Assembly: GCA_028707105.1 (NCBI GenBank) | Contig: JAQTUY010000001.1 | Location: 1 to 34,808, forward strand | Length of the DNA stretch: 34,808 nucleotides | Direction: 5' to 3' | Origin: Candidatus Omnitrophota bacterium | GTDB taxonomy: Bacteria; Omnitrophota; Koll11; Gygaellales; JAQTUY01 | In this document: piece after piece, positions 1 to 8,495 of the stretch | Position numbering within the stretch: the stretch's first letter is position 1 | How the letters are laid out: each line of letters begins with the position of its first letter | The notes under the pieces: model-generated | The model's database searches: none | Seen by the model: only the letters and a program-made list of their open reading frames with translations | Told to the model about the DNA's origin: nothing | Made by a program: the position numbers and the translations under genes

Positions 1-1022
1 GTAAGCGTCCCGGTTTTATCGGAACAAATAACGCCCGTGCTGCCAAGCGTTTCAACAGCCGGCAATTTACGGATGATCGCGCGGCGCTTAGCCATTCTGG
101 CCACGCCTATCGCCAGAGTTATCGTGACAGCCGCAGGCAGCCCTTCGGGAATAGCTGCTACAGCAAGCGCGATCGCGGCCATAAACATTTCCCCAAATGA
201 CTGGCCTCGAAACACGCCAATTACAAAAGTAAGGGCCGCCAAGCCCATGATCACGAATAAAAGATGACGGCTAAAATAACCGATTTTTATCGTAAGGGGC
301 GTTTCTAAATCTTCCGCCGTGGTGATCAGCTCTGAGATCCGCCCGACCTCAGTTGAGTCTCCTATAGCGGTAACAATAGCTTTACCCCGGCCATAAGTAA
401 CAAAGGTAGAAGCGTAAAGCATATTCAACCTGTCAGCTAAAACAGTTTTCTCATCTAAAGGCTCGGTTTGCTTCTCAACGGGGACAGACTCTCCCGTAAG
501 AGAAGATTCGTTAGCTTGCAGATCCCGGCTATAAATAAGGCGCATGTCAGCGGAGACTTTGTCTCCCGAGGCGGCCATAACCACATCCCCGGGAACTAAT
601 TCGACAGATGAGATTTGCTGTTCTTTCTTGTCTCTTAATACAGATACGGAAGAGATCATTGAACGAGAAAGAGCCTCCAGGGCTTTTAAGGCCCTGGATT
701 CCTGGAGATAACTAACAATAGCATTAATAAAAACAACTCCAAAAATTACCGAAGCGTCGACCCATTCTTTTAAAAAAAGCGTGGTCACTGTCGCCGCCAG
801 AAGGATGTATATAAGGGGCTGATGGAATTGAAGTAAAAAGCGCCGCCAGAAGGGTATACCCTTTTTAGGAGTGACCTGATTTAAGCCATAGCGGGCTCGG
901 CGCTTCTGAACCTCGCCCAAGGACAACCCAACAGAAACATCTACTTCAAGCCGCTTAAGAGCTTCATCAACAGGCAACGAATGCCAGATTTCCTTAAATT
1001 TATCCGGAGCCTCATCAACCAT
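1..1022 (-). CDS. Cation-transporting P-type ATPase (P2/Ca2+-type), N-terminal part, cut by window edge
   Basis: This is the first 340 residues of an ATP-driven cation pump of the inner membrane; the rest lies beyond base 1. Translation from the ATG at 1022 gives a cation-ATPase N-terminal segment, a first pair of membrane helices (around residues 60-100), the actuator domain with the TGES loop (TGESVPVEKQ), a second helix pair carrying the PEGLPA ion-site motif, and, at the window edge, the phosphorylation loop DKTGTLT. PEGLPA followed by a VETLG...CSDKTGT stretch is the pattern of SERCA-like P2 pumps, so Ca2+ is the likeliest substrate, though Na+ or Mn2+ cannot be excluded without the C-terminal helices. 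The start is supported by AGAGGAAA a few bases upstream. It follows pyk by 123 bp on the same strand and may share its transcript. Confidence 0.92.
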   Translation of the reverse strand, partial: MVDEAPDKFKEIWHSLPVDEALKRLEVDVSVGLSLGEVQKRRARYGLNQVTPKKGIPFWRRFLLQFHQPLIYILLAATVTTLFLKEWVDASVIFGVVFINAIVSYLQESRALKALEALSRSMISSVSVLRDKKEQQISSVELVPGDVVMAASGDKVSADMRLIYSRDLQANESSLTGESVPVEKQTEPLDEKTVLADRLNMLYASTFVTYGRGKAIVTAIGDSTEVGRISELITTAEDLETPLTIKIGYFSRHLLFVIMGLAALTFVIGVFRGQSFGEMFMAAIALAVAAIPEGLPAAVTITLAIGVARMAKRRAIIRKLPAVETLGSTGVICSDKTGTL

Positions 1023-1145
1023 ACGCTGTTTCCTCTCTTGATTTTTAAACTACCTGCTTATTTTAAGCGGCCATTCATTCTGACAGATATGAAGCGATCC
1101 TTTTTACCCAACCTGGCAGCCACCCCTGCTCATTAAGGAACTTGA

Positions 1146-2201
1146 TCATAACTTATCCAGATTTCTTTCCGTGAACTTTATAATATTATTCATCATGGCG
1201 ACTGTTTCAACCGGGTATCTTCCCACGGCTGATTCCGCGGAAAGCATAACGAAATCAGCGCCGTCTATTATAGCGTTTGCCACATCAGTCACTTCCGCGC
1301 GCGTAGGCCGGGGATTTTCGGTCATACTCTCCAGCATTTGTGTCGCGGTAATAACAAATTTCCCCGCGCGGTTACATTTTTTTATTATCATCTTCTGAAT
1401 AACGGGGATTTCATAGATTGGCAGCGATACCCCCATATCCCCGCGCGCTATCATGATGCCATCTGAAGCCCTGATTATTTCATCAATATTCTTTATGCCC
1501 TCCCGGTTCTCTATTTTAGCGATGATCCGGCACCTAGAACCTGGCTTTAATAATTTTCTTACATCTAAAATATCATTCTTGGTGCGCACAAATGACTGCG
1601 CGATATATTCCACGCCGTGCTCTTCGCAAAAAGATATATCCTGTATATCCTTTTGGCTTATATGGCTTTGGTTATGGGGAGCCAAACCACCGGCCTCTGG
1701 CTTACCGCCGAATTCCAGCCTTGCCTCCGGAATATTTACGCCTTTATATCCTTTAAGCAGGCCGCCGACTATTACCTTAACCTTGAGCCTGTTTTTAGAC
1801 CTGCCGATCACTTCTAAAGCGATATTTCCATCATCTATGAATATTTGATAACCATTCTTAATGCTTCGCAGCGGGCCTTGATAATCAAAGGGTATTATTT
1901 CCTGCGATCCTTTTATCTTTTGTTGAGTAAACCACAAGACCTTACGTTTTTTGAGCTCTATCGGAGCGGCGAGCTCCCCCACCCTTATACGATGCCCCTG
2001 AAGGTCGCCGAGGAGCTTTATGCGCCTGCGATATTTCGCGTTTAAAGACCGGATAAGACCTATCCTCAGAAGCAACTCTTGCGGCTTAGCGTGGGAAAAA
2101 TTCAGGCGCCCGACATCCATACCGCTAAGCATCATTTTTCTAAGCACTGTCTCGCTCGATGAAGCGGGGCCAAGAGTGCAGACTATTTTAGTCTTAACCA
2201 T
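1146..2201 (-). CDS. pyk: Pyruvate kinase, short form lacking the C-terminal domain
   Basis: Catalyses phosphoenolpyruvate + ADP to pyruvate + ATP, the last step of glycolysis. The 351-residue product starts with the family signature ([11 protein letters not shown]), has the substrate-binding RLNFSHA near residue 33, a B-domain lid at about 70-165, the catalytic lysine segment AKIENREGI near 230, the metal/substrate loop ARGDMGV near 252 and TQMLESM near 288. Family members are usually about 470 residues or more; this one stops just after the last helix of the A barrel, so the allosteric C domain is absent. Only 123 bp separate its stop from the next gene and they cannot encode the missing domain. 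The active-site residues are intact, so I expect an active enzyme with altered regulation or assembly. Confidence 0.95.
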   Translation of the reverse strand: MVKTKIVCTLGPASSSETVLRKMMLSGMDVGRLNFSHAKPQELLLRIGLIRSLNAKYRRRIKLLGDLQGHRIRVGELAAPIELKKRKVLWFTQQKIKGSQEIIPFDYQGPLRSIKNGYQIFIDDGNIALEVIGRSKNRLKVKVIVGGLLKGYKGVNIPEARLEFGGKPEAGGLAPHNQSHISQKDIQDISFCEEHGVEYIAQSFVRTKNDILDVRKLLKPGSRCRIIAKIENREGIKNIDEIIRASDGIMIARGDMGVSLPIYEIPVIQKMIIKKCNRAGKFVITATQMLESMTENPRPTRAEVTDVANAIIDGADFVMLSAESAVGRYPVETVAMMNNIIKFTERNLDKL

Positions 2202-2333
2202 AGGATCCCTCCGCAGTACCCGGCTAATTTATAAATAAACATTTAATACATGCTCCCGGACCATTCTCTGGGTATTAAAAAGAGGCGTTCAAGGCTATCG
2301 CTTAGCGCATGATCTTTCCTTTTCCCCTCTAAA

Positions 2334-2361
2334 ATTATATTACGGATATTGCTTATATCCA
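2334..2361 (-). promoter_or_regulatory. Possible pyk promoter
   Basis: On the minus strand a perfect TATAAT (2334-2339) is preceded after 16 bases by a weak -35 TGGATA (2356-2361). A perfect 6-bp inverted repeat (GGATAT, 5-base spacer, ATATCC) overlaps the -35 side and could be an operator. The transcript would have a leader of roughly 125 nt before pyk. The weak -35 keeps confidence low. Confidence 0.3.
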
Positions 2362-2382
2362 TAACGGCAGGATTTTAAGTTT

Positions 2383-3342
2383 TTATTTATCCAGAGCCTT
2401 AAGATATTTATAGTAATCGCTGTCGGTAGTCAAAATTACCGTTGATTTTTCATCAATAGTCCCCTTGTATGTTTCCAATGTCTTAAGGAACGCGTAGAAT
2501 TCGGGATTTTGGCTATAAGAGCCGGCGTAGATGTTTATCGCTTCGGCATCGGCTTTTCCCACAATAGACTGCGCCTGTCTGTAGGCCTCTGAAGTTATTA
2601 ATTTCAGTTCTTTGCCTATCTGACCCTCTATCTCAGCCGCCTTTCCAAACCCCTCCGAGCGGTATTTCTCGGCGGCGCGTTTTCTCTCGGCAATCATTCT
2701 GTCATAGACTTTATTACGCACCTCTTCCACATAGTTTATGCGCTTTATGCGCACGTCCATGATTTCAATGCCATATTGAGGAGCTAACACCTTAGCCTTT
2801 TCCAGTATAGAGCGGGTTAATTGCTGCCTTCCTATATCTATACGCTCAAGCGCCTCTTCGCTGACTATGGCATCCTCAACCACATCCTTACTGTCAAGTA
2901 TACGGTTTGAATCTCTCACCGCCTCAACCAAAAGCTTGCCGGTAACGGCATCTCTTGTAGCCGAATTAATAATATCATTAAGCTTGCTGTTTGCGCTCAA
3001 TTCATTTCCCATAGACTGCAAGAATTTCAAAGCATCAACTATTTTCCAGCGCGCTGTGGTATCTACCCAGATATATTTTTTATCCTTGGTAGGTATCTGG
3101 TTCGGATCTCCATCCCACTCCAGAAGCCGCCTCTCAAAATAATGCGCTTGTTGGATAAAAGGAGTTTTAAAATGCAAACCGGCGGATGTTATAGGCTTTC
3201 CAACCGGCTTACCAAACTGAGTGATCACTACCTGCTGTGTTTCATCTACAATGAATAACGCCCCGCTTGCAAACGCAAACACTACAATTATAGCCAGAAA
3301 AAAAACCAATCCTAAAATCGCCCCTGATCTGCCTTCTTTCAT
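2383..3342 (-). CDS. hflC: HflC, SPFH-domain membrane protease modulator
   Basis: HflC pairs with HflK in a large periplasm-facing membrane complex that surrounds and modulates the FtsH protease. The 319-residue product has one N-terminal signal-anchor helix (about residues 9-29, FFLAIIVVFAFASGALFIV), then a SPFH/band-7 domain (VDETQQVVITQFGKPV, PFIQQ) and a charged, alanine/glutamate-rich helical segment (about 205-270), ending in a region with Y/E-rich helix typical of HflC. Length is close to the usual 330. Its ATG overlaps the hflK stop codon by one base (TAATG), which indicates translational coupling and equimolar synthesis. Confidence 0.95.
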   Translation of the reverse strand: MKEGRSGAILGLVFFLAIIVVFAFASGALFIVDETQQVVITQFGKPVGKPITSAGLHFKTPFIQQAHYFERRLLEWDGDPNQIPTKDKKYIWVDTTARWKIVDALKFLQSMGNELSANSKLNDIINSATRDAVTGKLLVEAVRDSNRILDSKDVVEDAIVSEEALERIDIGRQQLTRSILEKAKVLAPQYGIEIMDVRIKRINYVEEVRNKVYDRMIAERKRAAEKYRSEGFGKAAEIEGQIGKELKLITSEAYRQAQSIVGKADAEAINIYAGSYSQNPEFYAFLKTLETYKGTIDEKSTVILTTDSDYYKYLKALDK

Positions 3343-4343
3343 TATCTAACCTCTCCTTTCCCGCCTATATCTAATAGCGGCAATACGGAAGATTGCCTTG
3401 GATCAATAATGTATTTTTCTTTCACCCTGGGCAAAACATCGGCAAGAGTCTCAAGATAAAGCCTCTTGCGGGTGACCTCGGGAGCCTTCTTATATTCACC
3501 CAAAGTTACCAGAAATCTTTCAGCTTCACCCTTAGCCCTGTTTATCTTATCAAGAGAATAACCTTCTGCCTCGCGAATAGTCTTTTCAGCTTCACCCTTA
3601 GCCCTTGGTATTGCCTTGTTGTATGCCTCCCAAGCCTGATTGATCATTTTCTCTTTTTCCTGCTTTGCTTCATTTACCTCGTTAAAAGCGGGTTTTACCT
3701 TATCCGGCGGGTTAACATCCATCAATTTTACCGTAATCACCTGAACCCCGGTCTGATAATCATCCAGTATCTTCTGCATTTCAACTTGAGCCAAGTGGTC
3801 TACTTCTTCCCTCTTAATAGTTAACACCTCATCTACGCTGTAATCCCCCACCAGCCGGCGCATGACAATTTCGGAAACATCCCTTATAATATTGACCGGA
3901 TTGCGGACGACAAAAAGGAACTTGATAGGGTCTTTTATTTTAAATTGGACGATCCAGCGGACATCAAGTATGTTCAGATCTCCGGTAAGCATCAACGACT
4001 GTTCCAAATTCGAGCTACTATAAAAACGCCTGTCCCCCGTGTCCGCGCCTGAACTCCTGACCCCAAACTCTTCCTTGAAGATCTTTTCCACTTTAATCGG
4101 GGTCATATTATCGATGCCAAAAGGAAATTTAGCGTGCAGGCCGGGCGAACTTAAACCTATATATTTACCAAACCTCTGCATTACACCTACTTCATCCGGG
4201 CCTATCGAATATATAACCCCCTTTAATCCTAGAATAACAAGTAAACCAACGGCTACCCAGGAGATATATTTGCCGTAATCAAGGAATTTCTTTTTGCCTA
4301 CATCGATTATATCGTCCGGCGTAGGGATATTTTGCCAGTCCAT
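3342..4343 (-). CDS. hflK: HflK, SPFH-domain membrane protease modulator
   Basis: Partner of HflC in the FtsH-associated SPFH complex. The product is 333 residues, shorter than enterobacterial HflK because the glycine/proline-rich N-terminal extension is reduced to about 25 residues. One membrane helix lies at about 29-48 (ISWVAVGLLVILGLKGVIY), followed by the SPFH domain (VGVMQRFGKYIGLSSPGLH, then the VRWIVQFKIKDP strand region), an Ala/Glu/Lys-rich coiled coil (about 225-285) and the C-terminal tail. A strong AAAAGGAGG precedes the ATG at 4343. Upstream lie a 108-bp repeat and a leader with a terminator, so expression of the pair may be attenuated. Confidence 0.95.
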   Translation of the reverse strand: MDWQNIPTPDDIIDVGKKKFLDYGKYISWVAVGLLVILGLKGVIYSIGPDEVGVMQRFGKYIGLSSPGLHAKFPFGIDNMTPIKVEKIFKEEFGVRSSGADTGDRRFYSSSNLEQSLMLTGDLNILDVRWIVQFKIKDPIKFLFVVRNPVNIIRDVSEIVMRRLVGDYSVDEVLTIKREEVDHLAQVEMQKILDDYQTGVQVITVKLMDVNPPDKVKPAFNEVNEAKQEKEKMINQAWEAYNKAIPRAKGEAEKTIREAEGYSLDKINRAKGEAERFLVTLGEYKKAPEVTRKRLYLETLADVLPRVKEKYIIDPRQSSVLPLLDIGGKGEVR

Positions 4344-4377
4344 AAGGACCTCCTTTTAAAAAATTAAAGCAACTAAA

Positions 4378-4485
4378 AATGAATACTCCACGGGCTAAAG
4401 CCCATGGTTTCTATGTGGAATACTTGAGTGGCCAGGCTCCATCCGCGCCATAAATGGCGCGGTTTTGTGGCCACGAAAGTATAAA
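4378..4485. repeat. Dispersed 108-bp palindromic repeat (REPIN/IS200-end-like), copy 1
   Basis: Nearly the same 108 bp recurs at 25258-25365 in the same orientation; aligned by eye there are 8 mismatches and no gaps. The unit contains an imperfect hairpin around CGGGCTAAAGCCC, a perfect 9-bp stem around CCGCGCCAT with a 2-base loop, and flanking GTGGCCA/TGTGGCCAC arms. Two hairpins in a short non-coding unit resemble REP/REPIN elements or non-autonomous IS200/IS605 ends. No transposase is present in the window. The copy lies between the leader terminator and hflK. Confidence 0.8.
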
Positions 4486-4512
4486 AAAACCATCTGCAAA
4501 AATTGCAGATGG
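4482..4512 (-). terminator. Intrinsic terminator between mscS/leader and hflK
   Basis: On the minus strand a perfect 10-bp stem (CCATCTGCAA / TTGCAGATGG, 3-base loop, 4490-4512) is followed by seven T residues (4483-4489). It can end both mscS readthrough and the short transcript that starts near 4586. Confidence 0.85.
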
Positions 4513-4586
4513 CGGCCCGACCATCCAAAACCTTCAAGAATTTCTTCCTGAACCCATATTTGTAATATTAAGAACTCTTAATTATA
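4482..4586 (-). ncRNA. Candidate hflKC leader / attenuator RNA
   Basis: A transcript starting about 7 bases after the promoter at 4593-4620 would be about 105 nt long up to the terminator. It folds a first stem of 8 bp closed by a GAAA loop (4533-4552), then a segment GATGG (4521-4525) that can pair with CCATC (4508-4512), which is the first arm of the terminator stem. The two pairings exclude each other, the arrangement of an antiterminator/terminator switch. No known riboswitch class was recognised; it may equally be a stand-alone small RNA. Function is inference. Confidence 0.5.
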
Positions 4587-4592
4587 TACATT

Positions 4593-4620
4593 AGTTTACT
4601 ATTATTGCGCTCCTTGTCAA
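4593..4620 (-). promoter_or_regulatory. Sigma-70-like promoter for the hflKC leader
   Basis: Minus strand: consensus -35 TTGACA (4615-4620), 16-base spacer, -10 TAAACT (4593-4598). It lies between the mscS stop and the leader terminator, so it serves hflKC rather than mscS. Confidence 0.6.
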
Positions 4621-4670
4621 GAGTAATCGAACACAACCAGAATATAACAAAGGCTGAGTCCTCAATGATC

Positions 4671-5723
4671 TTATTCCTTGCTTATATAAAGCTTTTGCGT
4701 AGGATAGGCAAAGTCTATGCCCCTCTTTTCAAACTCTTCTTTGATAGCGAAATTAATTTCCTGCTGAATATCCATATATTTGTTGTAATCAGAGCTTAAA
4801 ACAAAATACACGACTTCAAATATAAGGCTAAAATCTCCGTAACTAAAAAAGTGCGCGCGGTCAAAAGCCGTGCCTTCGGTATTTTTAATGATCTTCTCAA
4901 TAATTTTCGGGATTTCCTTTAAATGGCTAAGCGAAGTCTGATACGTTGCCCCTATGCGGAATAAGACTCGCCTTTTCTCCATAAGCCTGTAATTACGCAC
5001 ACGCGAATCTGTAAGGTCGGTATTGGAAAATACCACCTGCTCACCCCCCAGGCTGCGTATGCGCGTGGTCTTTATACCTATATACTCAACGCTGCCCATA
5101 AAATCGCCGATGATTATAAAATCCCCTATTTTGAACGGGCGGTCAAACACTATAGAAAAATAACTGAAGAAATCTTTAAGCAGCGCCTGCGCGGCTATAG
5201 CTACCGCTATGCCGCCGATCCCTAATCCGGCGATTAACGTAGAAACTTTATAGCCAAGATTATCCAGCAGGATTATAGCCGCCAGCGCCCAAATCAAAAA
5301 TTTAATAGCCCAAAGCAGGCCATCGAGGCTGCGCGTCACCGTAGGATCTTGCTGTTTTTTGGCGAGATATATATTAATACCCCAACCGGCTAGCATGACC
5401 ACTATACGCGCGGCAAAAAAAGTAATGATAATCATCTCTAAGGCATTAATTAAAGCTCCGGCGCCGGAAGGCAATTTTAATGTTTTGACGCTGACATAAA
5501 AGCAGCTAATGTATAATGCCGGCAGGCCGATCTTTTCCAGGATGTTTATTAAAAAATCGTCGAATGTCGCGACGGTTCTTTCCGCTAATTTCTTAAGACG
5601 CCTTATAAAGAACCGGATAACTATTTTAACGAACAACAGGCTAAAGGCCAGTATTAATAAAGCAATGCTGTAATCTAATATACGATTACCAAAAAATACC
5701 CGCTCTAGGATCTCTGGATTCAT
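4671..5723 (-). CDS. mscS: MscS-family small-conductance mechanosensitive channel
   Basis: A tension-gated channel that releases solutes on hypo-osmotic shock. The 350-residue protein has N-terminal helices at about 16-38, 66-82 and 92-118, another at 135-155, and the Gly/Ala-rich pore helix (STLIAGLGIGGIAVAIAAQA, residues 161-180) followed by the amphipathic FFSYFSIVFDRPFKIGDFI segment that marks MscS, then the beta and alpha/beta cytosolic domains. Compared with E. coli MscS (286 residues) it has one or two extra N-terminal helices. It follows treT by 61 bp without an obvious terminator between them, so it probably belongs to the trehalose operon: solute accumulation and solute release would then be encoded together. 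Confidence 0.93.
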   Translation of the reverse strand: MNPEILERVFFGNRILDYSIALLILAFSLLFVKIVIRFFIRRLKKLAERTVATFDDFLINILEKIGLPALYISCFYVSVKTLKLPSGAGALINALEMIIITFFAARIVVMLAGWGINIYLAKKQQDPTVTRSLDGLLWAIKFLIWALAAIILLDNLGYKVSTLIAGLGIGGIAVAIAAQALLKDFFSYFSIVFDRPFKIGDFIIIGDFMGSVEYIGIKTTRIRSLGGEQVVFSNTDLTDSRVRNYRLMEKRRVLFRIGATYQTSLSHLKEIPKIIEKIIKNTEGTAFDRAHFFSYGDFSLIFEVVYFVLSSDYNKYMDIQQEINFAIKEEFEKRGIDFAYPTQKLYISKE

Positions 5724-5784
5724 GTTAACTCCCTGCTTAGTTTAAATTAAATGCGCTGCCCATAAAAACCAGTCTGTTCCCGCG

Positions 5785-6996
5785 TTATAAGTGAACCACA
5801 TCCTCGTTATGATAGAGAGAAAGGAACAACAACATATATTCTTTTAAATGCCGGGTAAGCAAAAAATTATTCTTTATATGTTCCCTGCCGTTGGCGCCCA
5901 ATTTCCTGGCATATTCCGGGCTGTTAAGAAGCTGCTTTATCGCGAATGCCGCGCCTTCGATGGAATAACAAAGCAGGCCGGAATATTTATGTTTTATCTG
6001 TAGCGGTATCCCCCCCACATGAGAAGCTACAACAGGTTTACCTTTCCAGAGGGCCTCGGAAACCGTCAATCCAAACCCCTCTTTTAAAGATTTCTGGACG
6101 ATCACGGTCGACGCCCGCTGCAGCGCGTTGACTTCGATATCATTCTGCGGCAGCAATAAAACGTGTATATCCTTAGATTTAGCCGCCTTCTCCCTGACCT
6201 CCTCCAGGACTTCTAATCCTTCGGGATCATCAGTGGCGCCCCCTCCGGCCAGAATAAGCCGGCAATCTATATATTTTTTTACGCGTAAAAACGCCTCGAC
6301 AACACCCAGGGGATCCTTTAGGCGGTCGAATCGCGATATCTGGGTGACTATCGGTTTATCCTTCGGTATTTTATATTTCTCGAGCACCCCGTCTATTATC
6401 TCCTGGGGAAGTTCTCTATTTTTATCGCTCAGGGGGTCGATCGACGGGGAGATCAGGAATTGCCGTATCGGTAATCTCTGAGAAAAACCCGGAGCGGAAA
6501 ACACGGCAGAATCATATTTTTCTATATAACTCATCAGGAAATCCCAGACCTTACGGTTCGGATCAGACACGTCGATATGGCAGCGCCACAACCACTTATT
6601 CCCCGTTTTCTTGCGGACCAGGGCGATAGGCTGGGGATCGTGCACAAAGACAATATCCCCGTAAATATTAAGCTCCTCGATATTCCGCTGGCTTGTCTCC
6701 AGGAACACATCGAAATCGTCCTGAGTTATATCTTCCGGCCTGCCATGCAAAGCGTTATGGAATTTCTTAGTCACCTCAAAGAACTTTTCCCCGCCTTTTA
6801 TAACATCCCAGCGCGTCTGAACTCCAAGCTCCTGTAAAAGCGGCACCATACGGCTGAGTATTTCCGCGACCCCGCCGCCGACAGCCGTGGAATTGATATG
6901 CTGCACGACTTTACCCTGCAGCCTGTCCGCCAACAGCCTCAGGTCATCCACGACCGACTGCCCGACAATAGGGATATATTCGTCTATTTTCACCAT
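5785..6996 (-). CDS. treT: Trehalose synthase TreT (GT4, NDP-glucose:glucose type)
   Basis: TreT joins glucose from a nucleotide sugar to free glucose in one step to give trehalose. The 403-residue product has the GT-B fold: N-terminal Rossmann half with the family-typical VVQHINSTAVGGGVAEIL near residue 32 and VFVHDPQP near 117, and a C-terminal half with TQISRFDRLKDP near 235 and the EGFGLTVSEALWKGKPVVAS donor-site segment near 325 containing the E-x7-E pair. These features are those of the Pyrococcus/Thermoproteus TreT group. The start at 6996 is 1 base after the stop of the upstream gene, with GAGG in its last codons, so it is translationally coupled. It coexists with OtsA/OtsB, giving a second trehalose route. 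GT4 enzymes are hard to assign exactly, but operon context strongly supports TreT. Confidence 0.9.
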   Translation of the reverse strand: MVKIDEYIPIVGQSVVDDLRLLADRLQGKVVQHINSTAVGGGVAEILSRMVPLLQELGVQTRWDVIKGGEKFFEVTKKFHNALHGRPEDITQDDFDVFLETSQRNIEELNIYGDIVFVHDPQPIALVRKKTGNKWLWRCHIDVSDPNRKVWDFLMSYIEKYDSAVFSAPGFSQRLPIRQFLISPSIDPLSDKNRELPQEIIDGVLEKYKIPKDKPIVTQISRFDRLKDPLGVVEAFLRVKKYIDCRLILAGGGATDDPEGLEVLEEVREKAAKSKDIHVLLLPQNDIEVNALQRASTVIVQKSLKEGFGLTVSEALWKGKPVVASHVGGIPLQIKHKYSGLLCYSIEGAAFAIKQLLNSPEYARKLGANGREHIKNNFLLTRHLKEYMLLFLSLYHNEDVVHL

Positions 6997-6997
6997 A

Positions 6998-7666
6998 CTA
7001 ATCTGCCTCTTCCTCGACTATCCTGATTATCGTCTCTCTTAAGTCTTCCAAGGTGCGGGTATAAGGATCCAGCCCCGAGAGTTTATCCGCCAATTTCTTA
7101 TTATTCAGCGACAATTCGATCCAGTCCGAAAAATCGTTGGACGGCTTCTCAAGCCTCAGGCGAGCCTCAAATATATGGAAATATATCGAATCAATGGTGA
7201 TTTTCTTTAATACCCCGGCGAATTCCTCAAGATTATCAGCCGTATAATTAGTCGGCAATATAAAGCTTATGCTTTTTATAAAATGGAACTCTTCTCCCGG
7301 ACGGGCGAATTTAAGCTTGGACGTAGGGCTGCTTTCCAGGTACTCTTCAATGGTCGAGGCGATCTTATCCCTGAGGCTGCGAATGGTTGAAAACTGCATC
7401 GTATCGATACTGACCAGCCTCTCCCCAAGCTCATCCTCACCCAGGACATCGATCACCCAGTAAGAGAAATCATTCGGCGGCTCTGGAGAAAGATGCTGAT
7501 GCATCTGCAAAAACCTGTGGGTATGATGATAAATACACGAGCCGGGGACTTTTCTTATCAGCTCAAGCAGCTGGCTTAAGGTCGACGCCCTTAAGCCCGT
7601 CAGTTCCGGCAGGTTCAGCCTGGTATAAAACCTGAAAGGTTGTTTTTCCTTTATCTGCAATTCCAT
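6998..7666 (-). CDS. Trehalose-operon protein of unknown function with internal duplication (DUF5752-like)
   Basis: No function is known to me; the sequence resembles what I recall of DUF5752, but that match is from memory. The 222 residues form two related halves: residues about 11-110 and about 125-220 align, each with a hydrophobic strand, a leucine-rich helix, a His/Phe/aromatic stretch (IYHHTHRF versus IYFHIFEA), then the shared motif P-x-NDFS-x-W (PPNDFSYW / PSNDFSDW), and a final charged helix. No signal peptide or membrane helix is seen, so it is cytosolic. It is 6 bases after otsB and 1 base before treT, and the tight packing suggests a role in trehalose synthesis, for example as a regulator or scaffold of TreT or the synthase. 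That role is inference. Confidence 0.85.
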   Translation of the reverse strand: MELQIKEKQPFRFYTRLNLPELTGLRASTLSQLLELIRKVPGSCIYHHTHRFLQMHQHLSPEPPNDFSYWVIDVLGEDELGERLVSIDTMQFSTIRSLRDKIASTIEEYLESSPTSKLKFARPGEEFHFIKSISFILPTNYTADNLEEFAGVLKKITIDSIYFHIFEARLRLEKPSNDFSDWIELSLNNKKLADKLSGLDPYTRTLEDLRETIIRIVEEEAD

Positions 7667-7672
7667 AGTATC

Positions 7673-8470
7673 CTAACCTCGAGCGCCTGCCGCTATCATC
7701 CGCAGGAACGCGGAGACTTCATCAACATCCCTTAAATAATACCTCGCGCAAGAAGCGCCGCGGGCGCCCACGCGTATGGTCAGCCCTTTACCCTGAAGCG
7801 CCCTGAACGCGTCTTCATCAGTCGTATCATCCCCGATGTAAATGGGCAATACTTTCCCGCCCTTCAATGGCCTTGCGTACCGTTTGAGCAGCCAAAGGAC
7901 GACCTTACCTTTATCCCATCGCGAAGCGGGCCGTACCTCAAACACCTTCTTCCCGAATAACACATCGATCAGGCCCTTCTTCAAGCGGGGATCCGCTATC
8001 TTGCGAAAAACAGCCTCTACGCCCGGGATATCCTTTTTACTTACCATGCGATAATGCAGGCTGATCGACAACCCCTTATCTTCGATAAGGACGCCCCGGA
8101 TAGAAGACAGGCCTTCGATCAATGCGTATTTCATCTGTTTCAGGGCTGACCTGTAACTTCCGGATACGCGCCTTATGACCTTGGCCCCCGGACCCTCTAT
8201 TTCTAAACCATGATTACCGGAATAAATTATTCCGCTCAATCCCAGTCTTTTTTTTAAGTCATCCAGGCCCCTGCCGCTGATGACCGCGACCTTGCAATAC
8301 GGCCCGCCTGCCAGCTTTTTTAATAACCCTTTGATCCCGAAGGGCGTAACGACCCTGTCCGGAGTCCTGGCGATAGGCACGAGCGTCCCGTCAAAATCCA
8401 GGAAAAGAAATATATGCCTTCCCTTGAAATTATCCGGCGCTCCATTACCCTTATTGAATAGATACCGCAT
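7673..8470 (-). CDS. otsB: Trehalose-6-phosphate phosphatase
   Basis: Removes phosphate from trehalose 6-phosphate, finishing the OtsA/OtsB route. The 265-residue protein is a HAD-superfamily phosphatase: motif I FLDFDGTLVPIA (nucleophile Asp25 and acid Asp27), motif II VISGRGLDDL, the cap region with GNHGLEIEGPG, and motif IV GDDTTDEDAF near 217. Length is normal for the family. It begins 25 bases after the stop of the synthase gene and ends 6 bases before the next gene. The Shine-Dalgarno is modest (GAAGGG about 12 bases before ATG). Confidence 0.95.
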   Translation of the reverse strand: MRYLFNKGNGAPDNFKGRHIFLFLDFDGTLVPIARTPDRVVTPFGIKGLLKKLAGGPYCKVAVISGRGLDDLKKRLGLSGIIYSGNHGLEIEGPGAKVIRRVSGSYRSALKQMKYALIEGLSSIRGVLIEDKGLSISLHYRMVSKKDIPGVEAVFRKIADPRLKKGLIDVLFGKKVFEVRPASRWDKGKVVLWLLKRYARPLKGGKVLPIYIGDDTTDEDAFRALQGKGLTIRVGARGASCARYYLRDVDEVSAFLRMIAAGARG

Positions 8471-8495
8471 CCCGTTATATCGCCCTTCTGAAAGA

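Noticed and set aside
4378..4485. A complete IS200/IS605 insertion sequence
   Set aside because: Only about 108 bp and no transposase frame on either strand; treated as a non-autonomous repeat.
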